Counted from the stretch's first letter, positions 1-9,846 are shown. The stretch is DNA of 35,242 nucleotides from an uncultured Lachnospiraceae bacterium (GCA_947600145.1 CANQGA010000012.1:1-35242), one strand, 5' to 3'. The notes: generated from the letters alone by a model not told the origin. Numbers and translations: made by a program.

Positions 1-3000
1 CGGATGCTGAAGAACGCCGCGTAGTAGGCCAGCGGATAGAACACCTTGCAGTAGGCGATGCGCCACGCCATCATGACATAGGCCGCCGCGTGGGCCTTGG
101 GGAACATATATTTGATCTTCTTGCAGGAGTCGATGTACCATTCCGGCACCCCGTGGGCCAGCATCTCCTTCTCCCACTCCTCCTTAAGCCCTTTGCCCTT
201 GCGGACCGACTCCATGATCGTGAAGGACAGGCTCTGGTCAAGTCCCTTCTGGATCAGATAGACCATGATGTCGTCGCGGCAGCAGATGGCCGTCTGGATC
301 GTAGCCTGGCCGCTTAAGATCAGGTCCTTGGCGTTGCCCAGCCACACATCGGTGCCGTGGGCCAGACCGGCGATGCGGACCAGGTCGGAGAAATATTTCG
401 GCTTGGCGTCCATAAGCATCTGCATGGCGAAATCGGTGCCGAACTCCGGCACGCCCAGCGCGCCCAGCTTACAGCCGCCGATGTCCTCCGGAGTGACCCC
501 CAGAGCCGACGTATCCTGGAACAGGCTCATGACCTCCGGGCTGTCCAGCGGAATGTCCTTTACCGGGTCCAGACCGGTCAGGTCCTGCAGCATCCGGATC
601 ATCGTGGGATCATCGTGTCCCAGAATATCCAGCTTCAGCAGATTGTGGTCGATGGAATGGTAGTCAAAATGGGTCGTCACCGTGGTGGTGGTCATATCGT
701 TGGCGGGCCGCTGCACCGGCGTGAAGGAATCGATCTCCTCCCCGATGGGAAGGACGATGATGCCGCCGGGGTGCTGCCCGGTGGTGCGGCGGATCCCAAC
801 GCAGCCCTGGACGATGCGGTTGATCTCGCAGTTGCGCTTGCGGTCGCCGCGCTCGTCGTAGTAGCGCTTTACATATCCGTAGGCGGTCTTGTCCGCCAGG
901 GTGCCCACGGTGCCGGCCCGGTAGGTCTGGCCCTTTCCGAAGATGACCTCCGTGTAGTCGTGGGCGTGGCTCTGGTATTCGCCGGAGAAATTCAGGTCGA
1001 TATCCGGCTCCTTGTCGCCCTTGAAGCCCAGGAACGTCTCGAACGGAATATCATGCCCTTCTTTCTTCAGCTTCGTCCCGCAGACCGGGCAGTCCTTATC
1101 CGGCATATCGCAGCCGGACATGCCGGAGAACGCCTTCACTTCCGGCGAGTCGAAGTCGGAGTAATGGCACTTCGGACAGTAATAATGGGGGCTTAACGGG
1201 TTTACCTCCGTGATCCCGGCCATCGTCGCCACCAGGGACGAACCGACGGAACCCCGGGAACCCACCAGATAGCCGTCCTCATTGGACTTCCAGACCAGCT
1301 TCTGGGCGATGATGTACATGACGGCGAAGCCGTTGGAGATGATGGAATGAAGCTCCCTCTCCAGCCGCTCGGTCACGATCTCCGGCAGGTTCTCGCCGTA
1401 GATCTCATGGGCCCGGTCGTAGCAGATCTTCCGAAGCGTCTCGTCGGAATCCTCGATGACCGGGGGACATTTATCAGGACGGACAGGGGCGATGCGCTCG
1501 CACATGTCCGCGATCTTCCTCGTGTTGGCGACCACCACCTCGTAGGCCTTGTCAGGGCCGAGATACTCGAACTCCGCCAGCATCTCCTCGGTGGTGCGCA
1601 GGTAAAGCGGCGCCTGGTTGTCGCTGTTTTCGTAGGTGCGGGCAGCCATGATGATCTTCCGGTAGATCTCGTCCTCCGGATCCAGGAAATGGACGTCGCA
1701 GGTGGCGCAGACCGGCTTATCAAACTGCTCTCCCAGACGGATGATCTTCCGGTTCATTTCCTTCAGATCCTCCTCGCTCTTAATTACGCTGTCGTCGTCC
1801 TCCAGCATGAACGCGTTGTTGCCCAGGGGCTGGATCTCCAGATAGTCGTAGAAATTCACGATCTCGCCGATCTGATTGTCAGGCACGCCCCGAAGAAGCG
1901 CCTGGTAGAGCTCTCCCGCCTCGCAGGCGGAGCCAATGATCAGCCCCTCCCTGTATTTTGACAGAAGGCTCTTCGGGATCCTGGGATTGCGGTAGAAATA
2001 ATCGATATGGGAGCGTGAAACCAGGCGGTACAGGTTGGTCCGCCCCACGTCGTTCTTCGCCAGGATAATGATATGATGCGACGGCAGCTTCTTCACCCGC
2101 TCGTCGTCCAGACGGCTCATCTCATTTAAAGCGTCCACATTGTCCACGCCCCGGTTCCGGAGCATTTTCAAGAAAGCCTCGAAGATCTCCGCCGTACAGC
2201 CCGCGTCGTCCACGGCCCGGTGATGGTTCTCCAGGGAAATATTTAGCGCCTTCGCCACCGTGTCCAGCTTGAAACGGCTCAGCTGCGGCAGAAGGAGCCG
2301 GGCCAAAGACACCGTATCCAGCACCGTCGGGTCGAACGGCAGGCCCAGCAGCCGGGCGTTGTGGTCGATGAAGCTGACGTCGAAGGAGGCGTTGTGGGCC
2401 ACCAGGGCCGCCCCCTCGCAGAATTTCAAAAACTCCGGCAGCACCTGATCGATCTTCGGCGCGGAAAGCACCATGGAATCGCTGATTCCGGTCAGCTGCT
2501 CGATCCGAAACGGGATCGGCATGTCCGGATTCACGAAGGTGCTGAACTTCTCGGAAATGACGCCGCCCGCCACCTTCACCGCGCCAATCTCGATGATATG
2601 GTCGTTTAAGGGACTGAAGCCGGTGGTCTCGATATCGAAGACCACGAAGGGATCGTCGAAGCTCTGGCCTCTGGGATTATCCACCAGCTGCTTCATGTCG
2701 TCCACCAGATAGCCCTCCACGCCGTAGATGATCTTGAAGGTATCGCCCTTGTCCAGCGCGTGGCTGGCGTCAGGGAAAGCCTGTACCACGCCGTGGTCGG
2801 TGATGGCGATTGCGGGCATGCCCCATTTCTTCGCGCGCTTAATGATGTCTCCCACCTCGGAGACGCCGTCCATATCGCTCATCTTCGTGTGGCAGTGCAG
2901 CTCCACACGCTTCACGGGGCTGTTATCCATGCGCTTGCCCGTGAAGTCCTCACATTTCTTGATGCCGACGATGGAGCCCACAGTCAGTTCGCCGTCGAAC

Positions 3001-4061
3001 CGGTCGATGGTAGTCATGCCCTTCAGCTTGATGAAGCTCCCCTTGACCACGGCTTTGCCCACGTCCTCCATGGCTTCTTCCGACGCGAACAGCTTCACGG
3101 AGATCGTATCGGTGAAATCGGTGACATCGAAGATCACCAGGGTCTTGCCGCTCTTTAAGGGCCTTTGGTCCGTGGAAATGATCTTACCGCGGATCGTCAC
3201 CTCGCCCTGAACCCCGTCGATATCCCTGATATCGAGGAAACCGTCGTCAAAGTCCCGGCCGTAGAGGACGTCCGGGTTGTCGCTTTTCTTCTGATAAGTA
3301 CCCATACGCGCGCCGCCTTTGGAGCCGGTTTTCCTGCGGAAACCGCCGGATGCGCCGCCGAAACCTGCGCCTGCTGCGCCGCTTCCGAAACTGCCGTTTC
3401 CGGCGGAAGACCGGCCGGAAACGCTTTTTGCCGGCTTACCGCCTGCGCTGTCCGACACGCCTGCTGCGGCATTATCTCCATCCGGCACCATATCGGAACT
3501 TCCCGCTGCCGTTTCTCCGCCTGCGGCGCCATTCTCCCATCCGCCGTAAGAGACACCGGATTTCACAAATTCATATTCCACCGTCACCGGGAACCCGCAC
3601 CGCTCGTAGAAGATCTTTTCCAGCACACGCCTTAAATCGCCGGATTTATCGCGGAAGACCGCGTTGTCCTCCACGGTCAGGCGCAGCCGGTTCTCGTCGG
3701 GGAAACCGCACTCCGCGTGCCGGAACATATTGTATTCCACGATGCTGTAACGCTTCAGCTCCAGAAGGATGCTGTCGCGGTAGACCTTCAGAAGCTTCTC
3801 CGGCGTGTACTGGCCGGAAAGATGGTATTTCTCCATGATCTTAACGGTCAGGCGCTTCTCCGGGAACAGCTGGTCCACGATGCCCTTTTCCAGCGCCAGG
3901 ATATTCTTCCTGGCGATCAGTCTGGGACTCACGATATAGACGCGGAGAAGGCTGCGGTCCCTGGTCGCGGACACGCGTTCCACCTCCACCAGTTTAAGCA
4001 GCTCCCTAAACTCCTCCGCGATATTCAGTTCCGGAAACACCTCCAGAAATCCTTTGCCCAT
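1..4061 (-). CDS. polC: DNA polymerase III PolC-type, 5' part of gene (3' end runs off the window)
   Basis: Minus-strand translation from ATG at 4061 (MGKGFLEVFPELNIAEEFRELLKLVEVERVSATRDRSLLRVYIVSPRLIARK...), OB-fold segment (VTIRGKIISTDQRPLKSGKTLVIFDVTDFTDTISVKLF) and PHP motif (RVELHCHTKMSDMDGVSEVGDIIKRAKKWGMPAIAITDHGVVQAFPDA). Absent from the ORF track because it is open at the edge. Confidence 0.95.
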   Translation of the reverse strand, partial: MGKGFLEVFPELNIAEEFRELLKLVEVERVSATRDRSLLRVYIVSPRLIARKNILALEKGIVDQLFPEKRLTVKIMEKYHLSGQYTPEKLLKVYRDSILLELKRYSIVEYNMFRHAECGFPDENRLRLTVEDNAVFRDKSGDLRRVLEKIFYERCGFPVTVEYEFVKSGVSYGGWENGAAGGETAAGSSDMVPDGDNAAAGVSDSAGGKPAKSVSGRSSAGNGSFGSGAAGAGFGGASGGFRRKTGSKGGARMGTYQKKSDNPDVLYGRDFDDGFLDIRDIDGVQGEVTIRGKIISTDQRPLKSGKTLVIFDVTDFTDTISVKLFASEEAMEDVGKAVVKGSFIKLKGMTTIDRFDGELTVGSIVGIKKCEDFTGKRMDNSPVKRVELHCHTKMSDMDGVSEVGDIIKRAKKWGMPAIAITDHGVVQAFPDASHALDKGDTFKIIYGVEGYLVDDMKQLVDNPRGQSFDDPFVVFDIETTGFSPLNDHIIEIGAVKVAGGVISEKFSTFVNPDMPIPFRIEQLTGISDSMVLSAPKIDQVLPEFLKFCEGAALVAHNASFDVSFIDHNARLLGLPFDPTVLDTVSLARLLLPQLSRFKLDTVAKALNISLENHHRAVDDAGCTAEIFEAFLKMLRNRGVDNVDALNEMSRLDDERVKKLPSHHIIILAKNDVGRTNLYRLVSRSHIDYFYRNPRIPKSLLSKYREGLIIGSACEAGELYQALLRGVPDNQIGEIVNFYDYLEIQPLGNNAFMLEDDDSVIKSEEDLKEMNRKIIRLGEQFDKPVCATCDVHFLDPEDEIYRKIIMAARTYENSDNQAPLYLRTTEEMLAEFEYLGPDKAYEVVVANTRKIADMCERIAPVRPDKCPPVIEDSDETLRKICYDRAHEIYGENLPEIVTERLERELHSIISNGFAVMYIIAQKLVWKSNEDGYLVGSRGSVGSSLVATMAGITEVNPLSPHYYCPKCHYSDFDSPEVKAFSGMSGCDMPDKDCPVCGTKLKKEGHDIPFETFLGFKGDKEPDIDLNFSGEYQSHAHDYTEVIFGKGQTYRAGTVGTLADKTAYGYVKRYYDERGDRKRNCEINRIVQGCVGIRRTTGQHPGGIIVLPIGEEIDSFTPVQRPANDMTTTTVTTHFDYHSIDHNLLKLDILGHDDPTMIRMLQDLTGLDPVKDIPLDSPEVMSLFQDTSALGVTPEDIGGCKLGALGVPEFGTDFAMQMLMDAKPKYFSDLVRIAGLAHGTDVWLGNAKDLILSGQATIQTAICCRDDIMVYLIQKGLDQSLSFTIMESVRKGKGLKEEWEKEMLAHGVPEWYIDSCKKIKYMFPKAHAAAYVMMAWRIAYCKVFYPLAYYAAFFSI

Positions 4062-4093
4062 ATGTACCGCCTGTCCTTCCCATTGATCCGAAC

Positions 4094-5173
4094 TCACTGC
4101 CGCCGCGCCGCGCTTATCTTCTCCAGTTCTTCCCGCAGCGCCCCCAGAAGCTCCTCCTCAGGCATCTTGCGGATGATCTGCCCTTTCTTAAAAAGCAGGC
4201 CCTCGCCGTTGCCGCCGGCTACCCCGAGGTCGGCTTCCCGGGCCTCGCCGGGTCCGTTGACCGCGCATCCCATCACGGCGACTTTGATGTTCAGATGATC
4301 AAATTCCGCCGCCATATTCTCCACCCGGTTCGCCAGCCCGATCAGGTCGATGCGGGTGCGCCCGCAGGTAGGACAGGACACCACCTCGATGCCGCCCTGG
4401 CGGAGTCCCAGCGTCTTAAGGATCAGCTTCGCCGATTTCACCTCTTCCACCGGATCGCCGGTCAGGGATACGCGGATCGTGTCGCCGATGCCCTCGTTGA
4501 GCATGATCCCCAGGCCGACGGCCGATTTAATGTTGCCGGAGATGACGGTCCCCGCTTCCGTGATGCCGACGTGCAGCGGATAATCGGTCTTCTTTGCGAT
4601 CAGCTCGTGGGCCTTCACACACATCATCACATCCGAAGACTTGATGCTGATGACCAGATTGCCATAGCCCATCTCCTCGATCATCCGAACCTTGTCAAGG
4701 GCGCTCTCCACCAGACCCTCGGCGGTGACGCCTCCGTATTTCTCGATCAGGGACTTCTCCAGGGAACCGCTGTTGACGCCGACCCGGATCGGTATATCCA
4801 TCTCCCTGGCCTTATCCACCACAGCCTCCACCTTCTCGCGGGAACCGATATTGCCGGGATTGATGCGGATCTTGTCGGCGCCGCATTCCATGGCCGCGAT
4901 CGCCAGCTTATAGTCGAAATGAATATCCGCCACCAGAGGGATGTGGATCCTCTTCCTGATCTCCTGGATGGCCGCGGCCGCCTCCATCGTGGGCACCGCC
5001 ACGCGGATGATATCGCACCCCACCGCCTCCAGCCTGAGGATCTGCTCCACGGTCGCCGCCGCGTCCTCGGTCTTCGTATTGCACATGGACTGGATCAGGA
5101 TCGGACTGCCGCCTCCGATGACGCGGTCTCCGATGCGGATCGTCCGGGTCTCTTTTCTGCTCATACGGTTCAT
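4094..5173 (-). CDS. ispG: 4-hydroxy-3-methylbut-2-en-1-yl diphosphate synthase (flavodoxin)
   Basis: 359 aa; RIGDRVIGGGSPILIQSMCNTKTEDAAATVEQI, VADIHFDYKLAIAAMECGADKIRINPGNIG, SCPTCGRTRIDL and VAVMGCAVNGPGEAREADLGVAGG are IspG hallmarks. Confidence 0.97.
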   Translation of the reverse strand: MNRMSRKETRTIRIGDRVIGGGSPILIQSMCNTKTEDAAATVEQILRLEAVGCDIIRVAVPTMEAAAAIQEIRKRIHIPLVADIHFDYKLAIAAMECGADKIRINPGNIGSREKVEAVVDKAREMDIPIRVGVNSGSLEKSLIEKYGGVTAEGLVESALDKVRMIEEMGYGNLVISIKSSDVMMCVKAHELIAKKTDYPLHVGITEAGTVISGNIKSAVGLGIMLNEGIGDTIRVSLTGDPVEEVKSAKLILKTLGLRQGGIEVVSCPTCGRTRIDLIGLANRVENMAAEFDHLNIKVAVMGCAVNGPGEAREADLGVAGGNGEGLLFKKGQIIRKMPEEELLGALREELEKISAARRQ

Positions 5174-5245
5174 TCCCCTCTCTCTCGATTATAGCGCATC
5201 CCGCCGGAAATATCCATACCGGCGATCGTTCCGATCCGCCGCAGA

Positions 5246-5575
5246 TCACTCCGCTTCCCGGTTAAGCGACCTCTCCGTGTCGAACCCTTCCGGGTACCGT
5301 TTCTTCAGCTTCTCGATATTGCGCGTCAGCACTTCCTCCAGCGTCACGTCCAGAACCGTGGCCGTCTCCGCCAGATACCAGGCGATGTCGCCCAATTCCT
5401 TAATCAGCTTCTCCCGATCCAGCTCATGCCCCTGGGCGAGATGCTTCTTCACGATATCGATGGCCTCTCCGGACTCCCCGCACAGGCCCATGACGCCGTT
5501 GATCAGGACGTCCTTTTTATCCAGCTTCGGGTTCAGCGTGGTCATCGCCAGTTTCTGATATTCATTGATCGTCAT
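5246..5575 (-). CDS. MazG-like nucleotide pyrophosphohydrolase
   Basis: 109 aa; GLCGESGEAIDIVKKHLAQGHELDREKLIKELGDIAWYLAETATVL matches the MazG/EExxE...EELGD pattern. Confidence 0.85.
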   Translation of the reverse strand: MTINEYQKLAMTTLNPKLDKKDVLINGVMGLCGESGEAIDIVKKHLAQGHELDREKLIKELGDIAWYLAETATVLDVTLEEVLTRNIEKLKKRYPEGFDTERSLNREAE

Positions 5576-6068
5576 AGGTATCTTCCCCCTTCAGCACTTC
5601 CTCCAGCGCCGATACAAATTTCTCGAGTCCTTCCTTCTCCTCCGCCCCGAACCTGCCGTACAGCGGGCTGTCGATATCGAGAACGCCGTACAGCGCGCCG
5701 TCTCTGTGGATCGGGATCACGATCTCCGAATTGGAAGCGCCGTCGCAGGCGATATGTCCCGGAAACCGATGGACGTCCTCCACCACTTGGGTCTCATCCC
5801 TCTGCGCCGCCGTCCCGCAGACGCCTTTCCCCATGGCGATGCGCGTGCAGGCGGTCTTCCCCTGGAACGGCCCCAGCCGCAGCTCTCCGCCCTGATACAG
5901 ATAGAACCCGGCCCAGTTCAGATCGGCAAGCGTCTGATAAAGAAGCGCCGAAGCGTTGGCAAGATTGCTGATCTCGCTCTCCACGTTCTCCGCCAGCGCC
6001 AGCATCTGCGCCGCCAGAAGCTCATAATCCACTTTTTCTGATAATGATGACCTCTCCTGCTCTGTCAT
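5562..6068 (-). CDS. GAF domain protein, free methionine-(R)-sulfoxide reductase-like
   Basis: 168 aa; NWAGFYLYQGGELRLGPFQGKTACTRIAMGKGVCGTAAQRDETQVVEDVHRFPGHIACDGASNSEIVIPI with conserved Cys residues of the fRMsr family. Confidence 0.88.
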   Translation of the reverse strand: MTEQERSSLSEKVDYELLAAQMLALAENVESEISNLANASALLYQTLADLNWAGFYLYQGGELRLGPFQGKTACTRIAMGKGVCGTAAQRDETQVVEDVHRFPGHIACDGASNSEIVIPIHRDGALYGVLDIDSPLYGRFGAEEKEGLEKFVSALEEVLKGEDTYDDQ

Positions 6069-6117
6069 AGATCTCCCTCCATCCCGCCTCCATCCGGCGG
6101 CTCAGACCGCGCGTCTC

Positions 6118-6798
6118 TTAAGCTGCGCTCCCGTGATCTCCCGCGCGCCTCTTAAGCAGTTCTCCCGTGATCTCCCGCACGTCCCTGTGCCGGATCCCGC
6201 GCGGGTCAAAATGAAGCATCGAATACACAAGCTGCATGACCGCCCCCGCGCCGACTGTACTGATCAGGGTCCCTATTCCGACCGGACCTCCCAGGATCCA
6301 CCCGGCCAGAAGCACCGCGCCCCACAGCATGATCTCGACAACGCCGATGGGAACGCCCGGAAGTCTCTTTCCAAGCCCTACAAGCAGAGAATCCCTCGGC
6401 CCGCAGCACTGCGCGGCCCTCATATAGATCCACATTCCCAGGGCCATGAAGACAAATCCGGCCAGCATGACGGCGATCCCGAGCCACACGCTGTGATTCT
6501 CCGGCAGCGGGTTTAAGTCGTTGTACATCTGCACAAGATTGCCTGTCAGCAGCGCGTCAATGATCGTTCCGTATCCGATCCGCTCCCGAAGCAGCAGATC
6601 GACCAGAAGCACCGCGACCGCCATCGCCGTCATCGCGAGGCCATAATTCAGACACGTATGGCAGGAAATGCCCATTCCCAGACAATCCCACGGGGCAAGT
6701 CCGATATTGGCATAGATCGTCAGATGCACTCCGAAAGCAAACACAGCAAGCCCGGCCGCGATCTGCACCCATTCCCGGACGATCTCTCTCCTGTTCAA
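6118..6798 (-). CDS. YczE/YyaS/YitT-type integral membrane protein
   Basis: 226 aa, multiple hydrophobic helices; FGVHLTIYANIGLAPWDCLGMGIS...GPRDSLLVGL typical of the YczE family. Confidence 0.8.
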   Translation of the reverse strand: MNRREIVREWVQIAAGLAVFAFGVHLTIYANIGLAPWDCLGMGISCHTCLNYGLAMTAMAVAVLLVDLLLRERIGYGTIIDALLTGNLVQMYNDLNPLPENHSVWLGIAVMLAGFVFMALGMWIYMRAAQCCGPRDSLLVGLGKRLPGVPIGVVEIMLWGAVLLAGWILGGPVGIGTLISTVGAGAVMQLVYSMLHFDPRGIRHRDVREITGELLKRRAGDHGSAA

Positions 6799-6857
6799 AT
6801 CCTGTCATCTCCAAATTCTTTATTATTCAGACTGAGCGCCGGTGACGCTCTGCTCGT

Positions 6858-6886
6858 ATTATAGCGCCGCCACGCCTGTTTGTCAC
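6858..6886 (-). promoter_or_regulatory. Sigma-A-type promoter for the YczE-like gene
   Basis: Minus strand GTGACA-N17-TATAAT (-35 at 6886-6881, -10 at 6863-6858), upstream of the ATG at 6798. Confidence 0.6.
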
Positions 6887-6892
6887 GCAAAA

Positions 6893-6923
6893 TAAAAAAA
6901 GCCGCTTTTCAGATGCGGCTTTT
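6893..6923 (-). terminator. Rho-independent terminator downstream of SASP gene
   Basis: AAAGCCGC / GCGGCTTT stem (6898-6905 / 6915-6922) with a T-run on the minus strand. Confidence 0.85.
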
Positions 6924-6933
6924 CCGGCATATC

Positions 6934-7185
6934 TCAATATGATAAAGTGCTCCGCGGCCCGCCGCGATCCGGGCCCGGATCTTTCAGCGCCTCCCTCTGC
7001 ATCTCCCGTCTTCGCTTGGTCATCAGCCCGCCGATGCGGCCGCTCTCCTTGGCCGTCAGGCTGCGCCAGCCGTTTGCGATCACCTTGTCGCTTAAGCCCA
7101 GCTCTTCGGCGATCTCAAATTTCAGAAGCTCCTCCGGCTTCAGATTCTTCGGGTCAAACGGTTCCTCATTCTTCTTTTTCGGCAT
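6934..7185 (-). CDS. Alpha/beta-type small acid-soluble spore protein (SASP)
   Basis: KFEIAEELGLSDKVIANGWRSLTAKESGRIGGLMTKRRRE matches the SASP alpha/beta signature. Start taken at MPKKK (7185); an alternative start at 7197 is possible. Confidence 0.85.
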   Translation of the reverse strand: MPKKKNEEPFDPKNLKPEELLKFEIAEELGLSDKVIANGWRSLTAKESGRIGGLMTKRRREMQREALKDPGPDRGGPRSTLSY

Positions 7186-7242
7186 AATAACAGGCATACT
7201 CCTTTCTCAGATCTGCTTAGAGTATGCCCGTTTCAGAAAGGC

Positions 7243-7443
7243 CTATACATACGGATTCTGCGGAATAATGATCGCCGCGACGATATAGGCGATCACACCG
7301 GGCGCGATGCCGAACAGCGTCACCACTGCCCACGCCAGGCGCACGATGGTCGGATCCACCGCGAAATATTCAGCCAGTCCGCCGCAGACTCCGCATATCA
7401 TGCGGTCCTTATTTGAACGGTATAAACGTTTTCCATTCTCCAT
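7243..7443 (-). CDS. PspC domain protein
   Basis: 66 aa; KRLYRSNKDRMICGVCGGLAEYFAVDPTIVRLAWAVVTLFGIAPGVIAYIVAAIIIPQ. Confidence 0.93.
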   Translation of the reverse strand: MENGKRLYRSNKDRMICGVCGGLAEYFAVDPTIVRLAWAVVTLFGIAPGVIAYIVAAIIIPQNPYV

Positions 7444-7596
7444 AGTTCTCCTCCTCTGGGGCCGTCAGGCCGTTTTCTGCAGGCCCATTTCCCAGGCTCT
7501 GCCCATATCTATTCTACCTTACGCTGTCACAAATTGCAAGCGGCGTTCTCTGCCGGAAATACACCGAAAATATATCGTCCTTCCGGAAACATCTCC

Positions 7597-8565
7597 TTAC
7601 CGGAAATACATCTCCACGCTGCCCATGCTGCAGTCCAGCTTCGCTGTTTTCTTCGCGCCGTCAAATTTTATCGTCTGCTTCCCCTTCAGGCCGCTGTCCG
7701 AATCCGTGAGATCCTCAACAACAACGCCTCCCATGGACGAGTCGATCCGATAATTGAAATCCTTCATCGCGCCGTCCAGCGTAAGATTAACGCTTCCCAT
7801 CTCGCTGTCGGCCTCCACGGTATCCTCCACCGAGCCGGTATAATCCACACATCCCATGTTGCTTTCGATCTCCAGCGTCCGGGCGGCTCCTTCCATGACC
7901 TCGATGTCTCCGGCATCCGCCTCCAGCTTTATCTCGTCTGCCGATACGCTGTCGATCACCACCGACGCGGCGCCTGCGGAAATGTCCAGCTTCTCCGCCA
8001 GGATACGGTCCGCGTCAATCGAGGACGCGTCCGCTTCCATTTCCACCTTGCGGAACCGCTGCCCCTTCGGGATCGTGATCACGACCTTCGCGTGATCGGG
8101 CAGATTTACGATCCCCCGCTCCTTCTCGAAGGTCAGCTTCAGGCCGTCGTCGGAAAGCTTATCCTTTAAAATGATCTTCTCAGAATTCCGCTCCACCCGG
8201 ATACAGTCATCCGCCTCTCCTTCCACGATCACGATCCGCGAAGGGGCCGCGACGATCTCAAGATCGCGGATGTCCGTAAGCAGATACACGCTGACCAGCG
8301 GGTCGTTTTCATAGACGTCCGCGCTGCCGGATCCGTCCGTATCGTTCCCATCCCCGCTAAGTCCGCGCGATATGTCAGAGACCAGCCGCCGCTGATCGCC
8401 CCGCATGACGCGCCCGATCAGGCCGCCGAGTCCGCCGGACAGGATCTGGTTTCCGTTGATCCGCAGGATCGACCCGCCCATGGACGCGGCGCAGCCGCTC
8501 ATCAAAAGCCCTGCCGCCAGACAGACCGCCGCGGCAATCAGTACCCATTTGATAAACCGGTTCAT
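7597..8565 (-). CDS. DUF4097-family beta-strand repeat (putative lipo)protein
   Basis: 322 aa; N-terminal signal with lipobox-like LLMSGC, then repeated beta segments (LDISAGAASVVIDSVSADEIKLEADAGDIEV...SNMGCVDYTG...SEMGSVNLTLDGAMKDFNYRIDSSMGGVVV). Confidence 0.8.
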   Translation of the reverse strand: MNRFIKWVLIAAAVCLAAGLLMSGCAASMGGSILRINGNQILSGGLGGLIGRVMRGDQRRLVSDISRGLSGDGNDTDGSGSADVYENDPLVSVYLLTDIRDLEIVAAPSRIVIVEGEADDCIRVERNSEKIILKDKLSDDGLKLTFEKERGIVNLPDHAKVVITIPKGQRFRKVEMEADASSIDADRILAEKLDISAGAASVVIDSVSADEIKLEADAGDIEVMEGAARTLEIESNMGCVDYTGSVEDTVEADSEMGSVNLTLDGAMKDFNYRIDSSMGGVVVEDLTDSDSGLKGKQTIKFDGAKKTAKLDCSMGSVEMYFR

Positions 8566-9419
8566 GCTGTCCGCTCCTTTCTGTGAAGCATTCCGTTAAG
8601 TCCGTCGATCGCTCCCCTGAACAGCCACGGCAGGAGCTTTCCGTAGAGCAGCACCGACAGTACCACGCCGACCAGTCCCACCGCCAGCATCACCAGCCCG
8701 ACGCCGACACACGCGACGCCGTCCAGCGGATCCACAAAGGCCGCCGCGATCCCCGCCGCGGCCACCGCGACGCCCGATACCAGAAATACCAGCGTCAGGA
8801 TCGCCGTCAGAAGTACAAATACGAGCAGCAGCACCACGATCGCCGTCAGGATCCCGAAAGCGCCGCCGGCGAATCCAAGGAGCGCCGGCAGAACCGTGAT
8901 CACGCCGATCACCGCCAGAATGATCCAGAGCACCTTCGCCGCCGATCCGGATCCGCTCCGCCCTGGACTTCCCGGGCGGCCGGTCTCTCCGCCGCCGGAG
9001 CCGTAAGCATATCCGCCATAGCCGTCCTGACGCTCATCCTGCCGGTATGAGCCCTCCGCTCCATGGGGCGCCTCCCTTGAGCCGCCCGCATACGCGTCCC
9101 GCCCGGAATCCTGCTTCCGCGCGTCGTCCGCGTTGGGATCCTGCTCCCTTCTCGCCAGCTGGCAGTTCGGCTCACGGAACCGCTCATCCGTATATCCGGT
9201 ATCCGTAAATTCCCCGCCGTCCGCAAGATTGCCCTGGATATCCGTCCGTATGATCGACGCGATCCTCTCCGGACTTCCAAACTCACGCATGGCCTCCTCC
9301 GCCGCGTCGCCGGCCTCTTCCAGATAATCCCGATAATAATCCAGCGCGTCCCTCGTCTCCTCTTCCGGCAGATCCGAGATCAGATATTCCACCCGTTTCA
9401 TGAATTCGTCTCTGTTCAT
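8562..9419 (-). CDS. DUF1700-family membrane protein
   Basis: MNRDEFMKRVEYLISDLPEEETRDALDYYRDYLEEAGDAAEEAMREFGSPERIA followed by a G/S-rich linker and TM helices. Start chosen at 9419; the ORF track starts further upstream. Confidence 0.85.
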   Translation of the reverse strand: MNRDEFMKRVEYLISDLPEEETRDALDYYRDYLEEAGDAAEEAMREFGSPERIASIIRTDIQGNLADGGEFTDTGYTDERFREPNCQLARREQDPNADDARKQDSGRDAYAGGSREAPHGAEGSYRQDERQDGYGGYAYGSGGGETGRPGSPGRSGSGSAAKVLWIILAVIGVITVLPALLGFAGGAFGILTAIVVLLLVFVLLTAILTLVFLVSGVAVAAAGIAAAFVDPLDGVACVGVGLVMLAVGLVGVVLSVLLYGKLLPWLFRGAIDGLNGMLHRKERTA

Positions 9420-9736
9420 ATCTGCGCCTCCTCGAATATTCTGGTAATCCTGCCGGAATAACCGGCCCATTCACTCTTATAAAGGTTCAGCTGGGCCCGC
9501 CCCTTCTCCGTGATCCGGTAATATCTGCGGTTTCTGCCGTCAAACGCCATATCATAGGTCTCCAGACATTCGTCCTTCTGCAGCCGCCTGAGCACCGGAT
9601 ACAGGGTAGATTCCGACACATCGATGGCTCCCCGCACATCCTGGGTGATCTTATACCCGTAGGTCCCCATCATATCCTTTGAAACCACCGCCAGAACGAT
9701 AGCATCCAGAAGCGCTGTTCCCGTGTTAAACACCAT
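9416..9736 (-). CDS. PadR family transcriptional regulator
   Basis: MVFNTGTALLDAIVLAVVSKDMMGTYGYKITQDVRGAIDVSESTLYPVLRRLQKDECLETY; RBS AAGGAGTTGAGCTGT before the ATG at 9736. Confidence 0.92.
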   Translation of the reverse strand: MVFNTGTALLDAIVLAVVSKDMMGTYGYKITQDVRGAIDVSESTLYPVLRRLQKDECLETYDMAFDGRNRRYYRITEKGRAQLNLYKSEWAGYSGRITRIFEEAQI

Positions 9737-9812
9737 ACAGCTCAACTCCTTACTCCCACCTTCCCCGCTTCCGGGGATTCTGTTCATGTGAAATACGCGA
9801 TAATGCTATACA

Positions 9813-9846
9813 ATATAATATTATATGTCATATAATATTATATGTC
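9813..9846. repeat. Two perfect 17-bp tandem repeats ATATAATATTATATGTC containing palindrome ATATAATATTATAT
   Basis: 9813-9829 and 9830-9846 identical; partial third copy follows. They overlap both boxes of the promoter above. Confidence 0.9.

Noticed and set aside
265-4298. Numerous plus-strand ORFs (for example 357-1196, 1347-1961, 4295-5194)
   Set aside because: Antisense shadows of the GC-rich polC and ispG genes on the minus strand; no recognisable domains.
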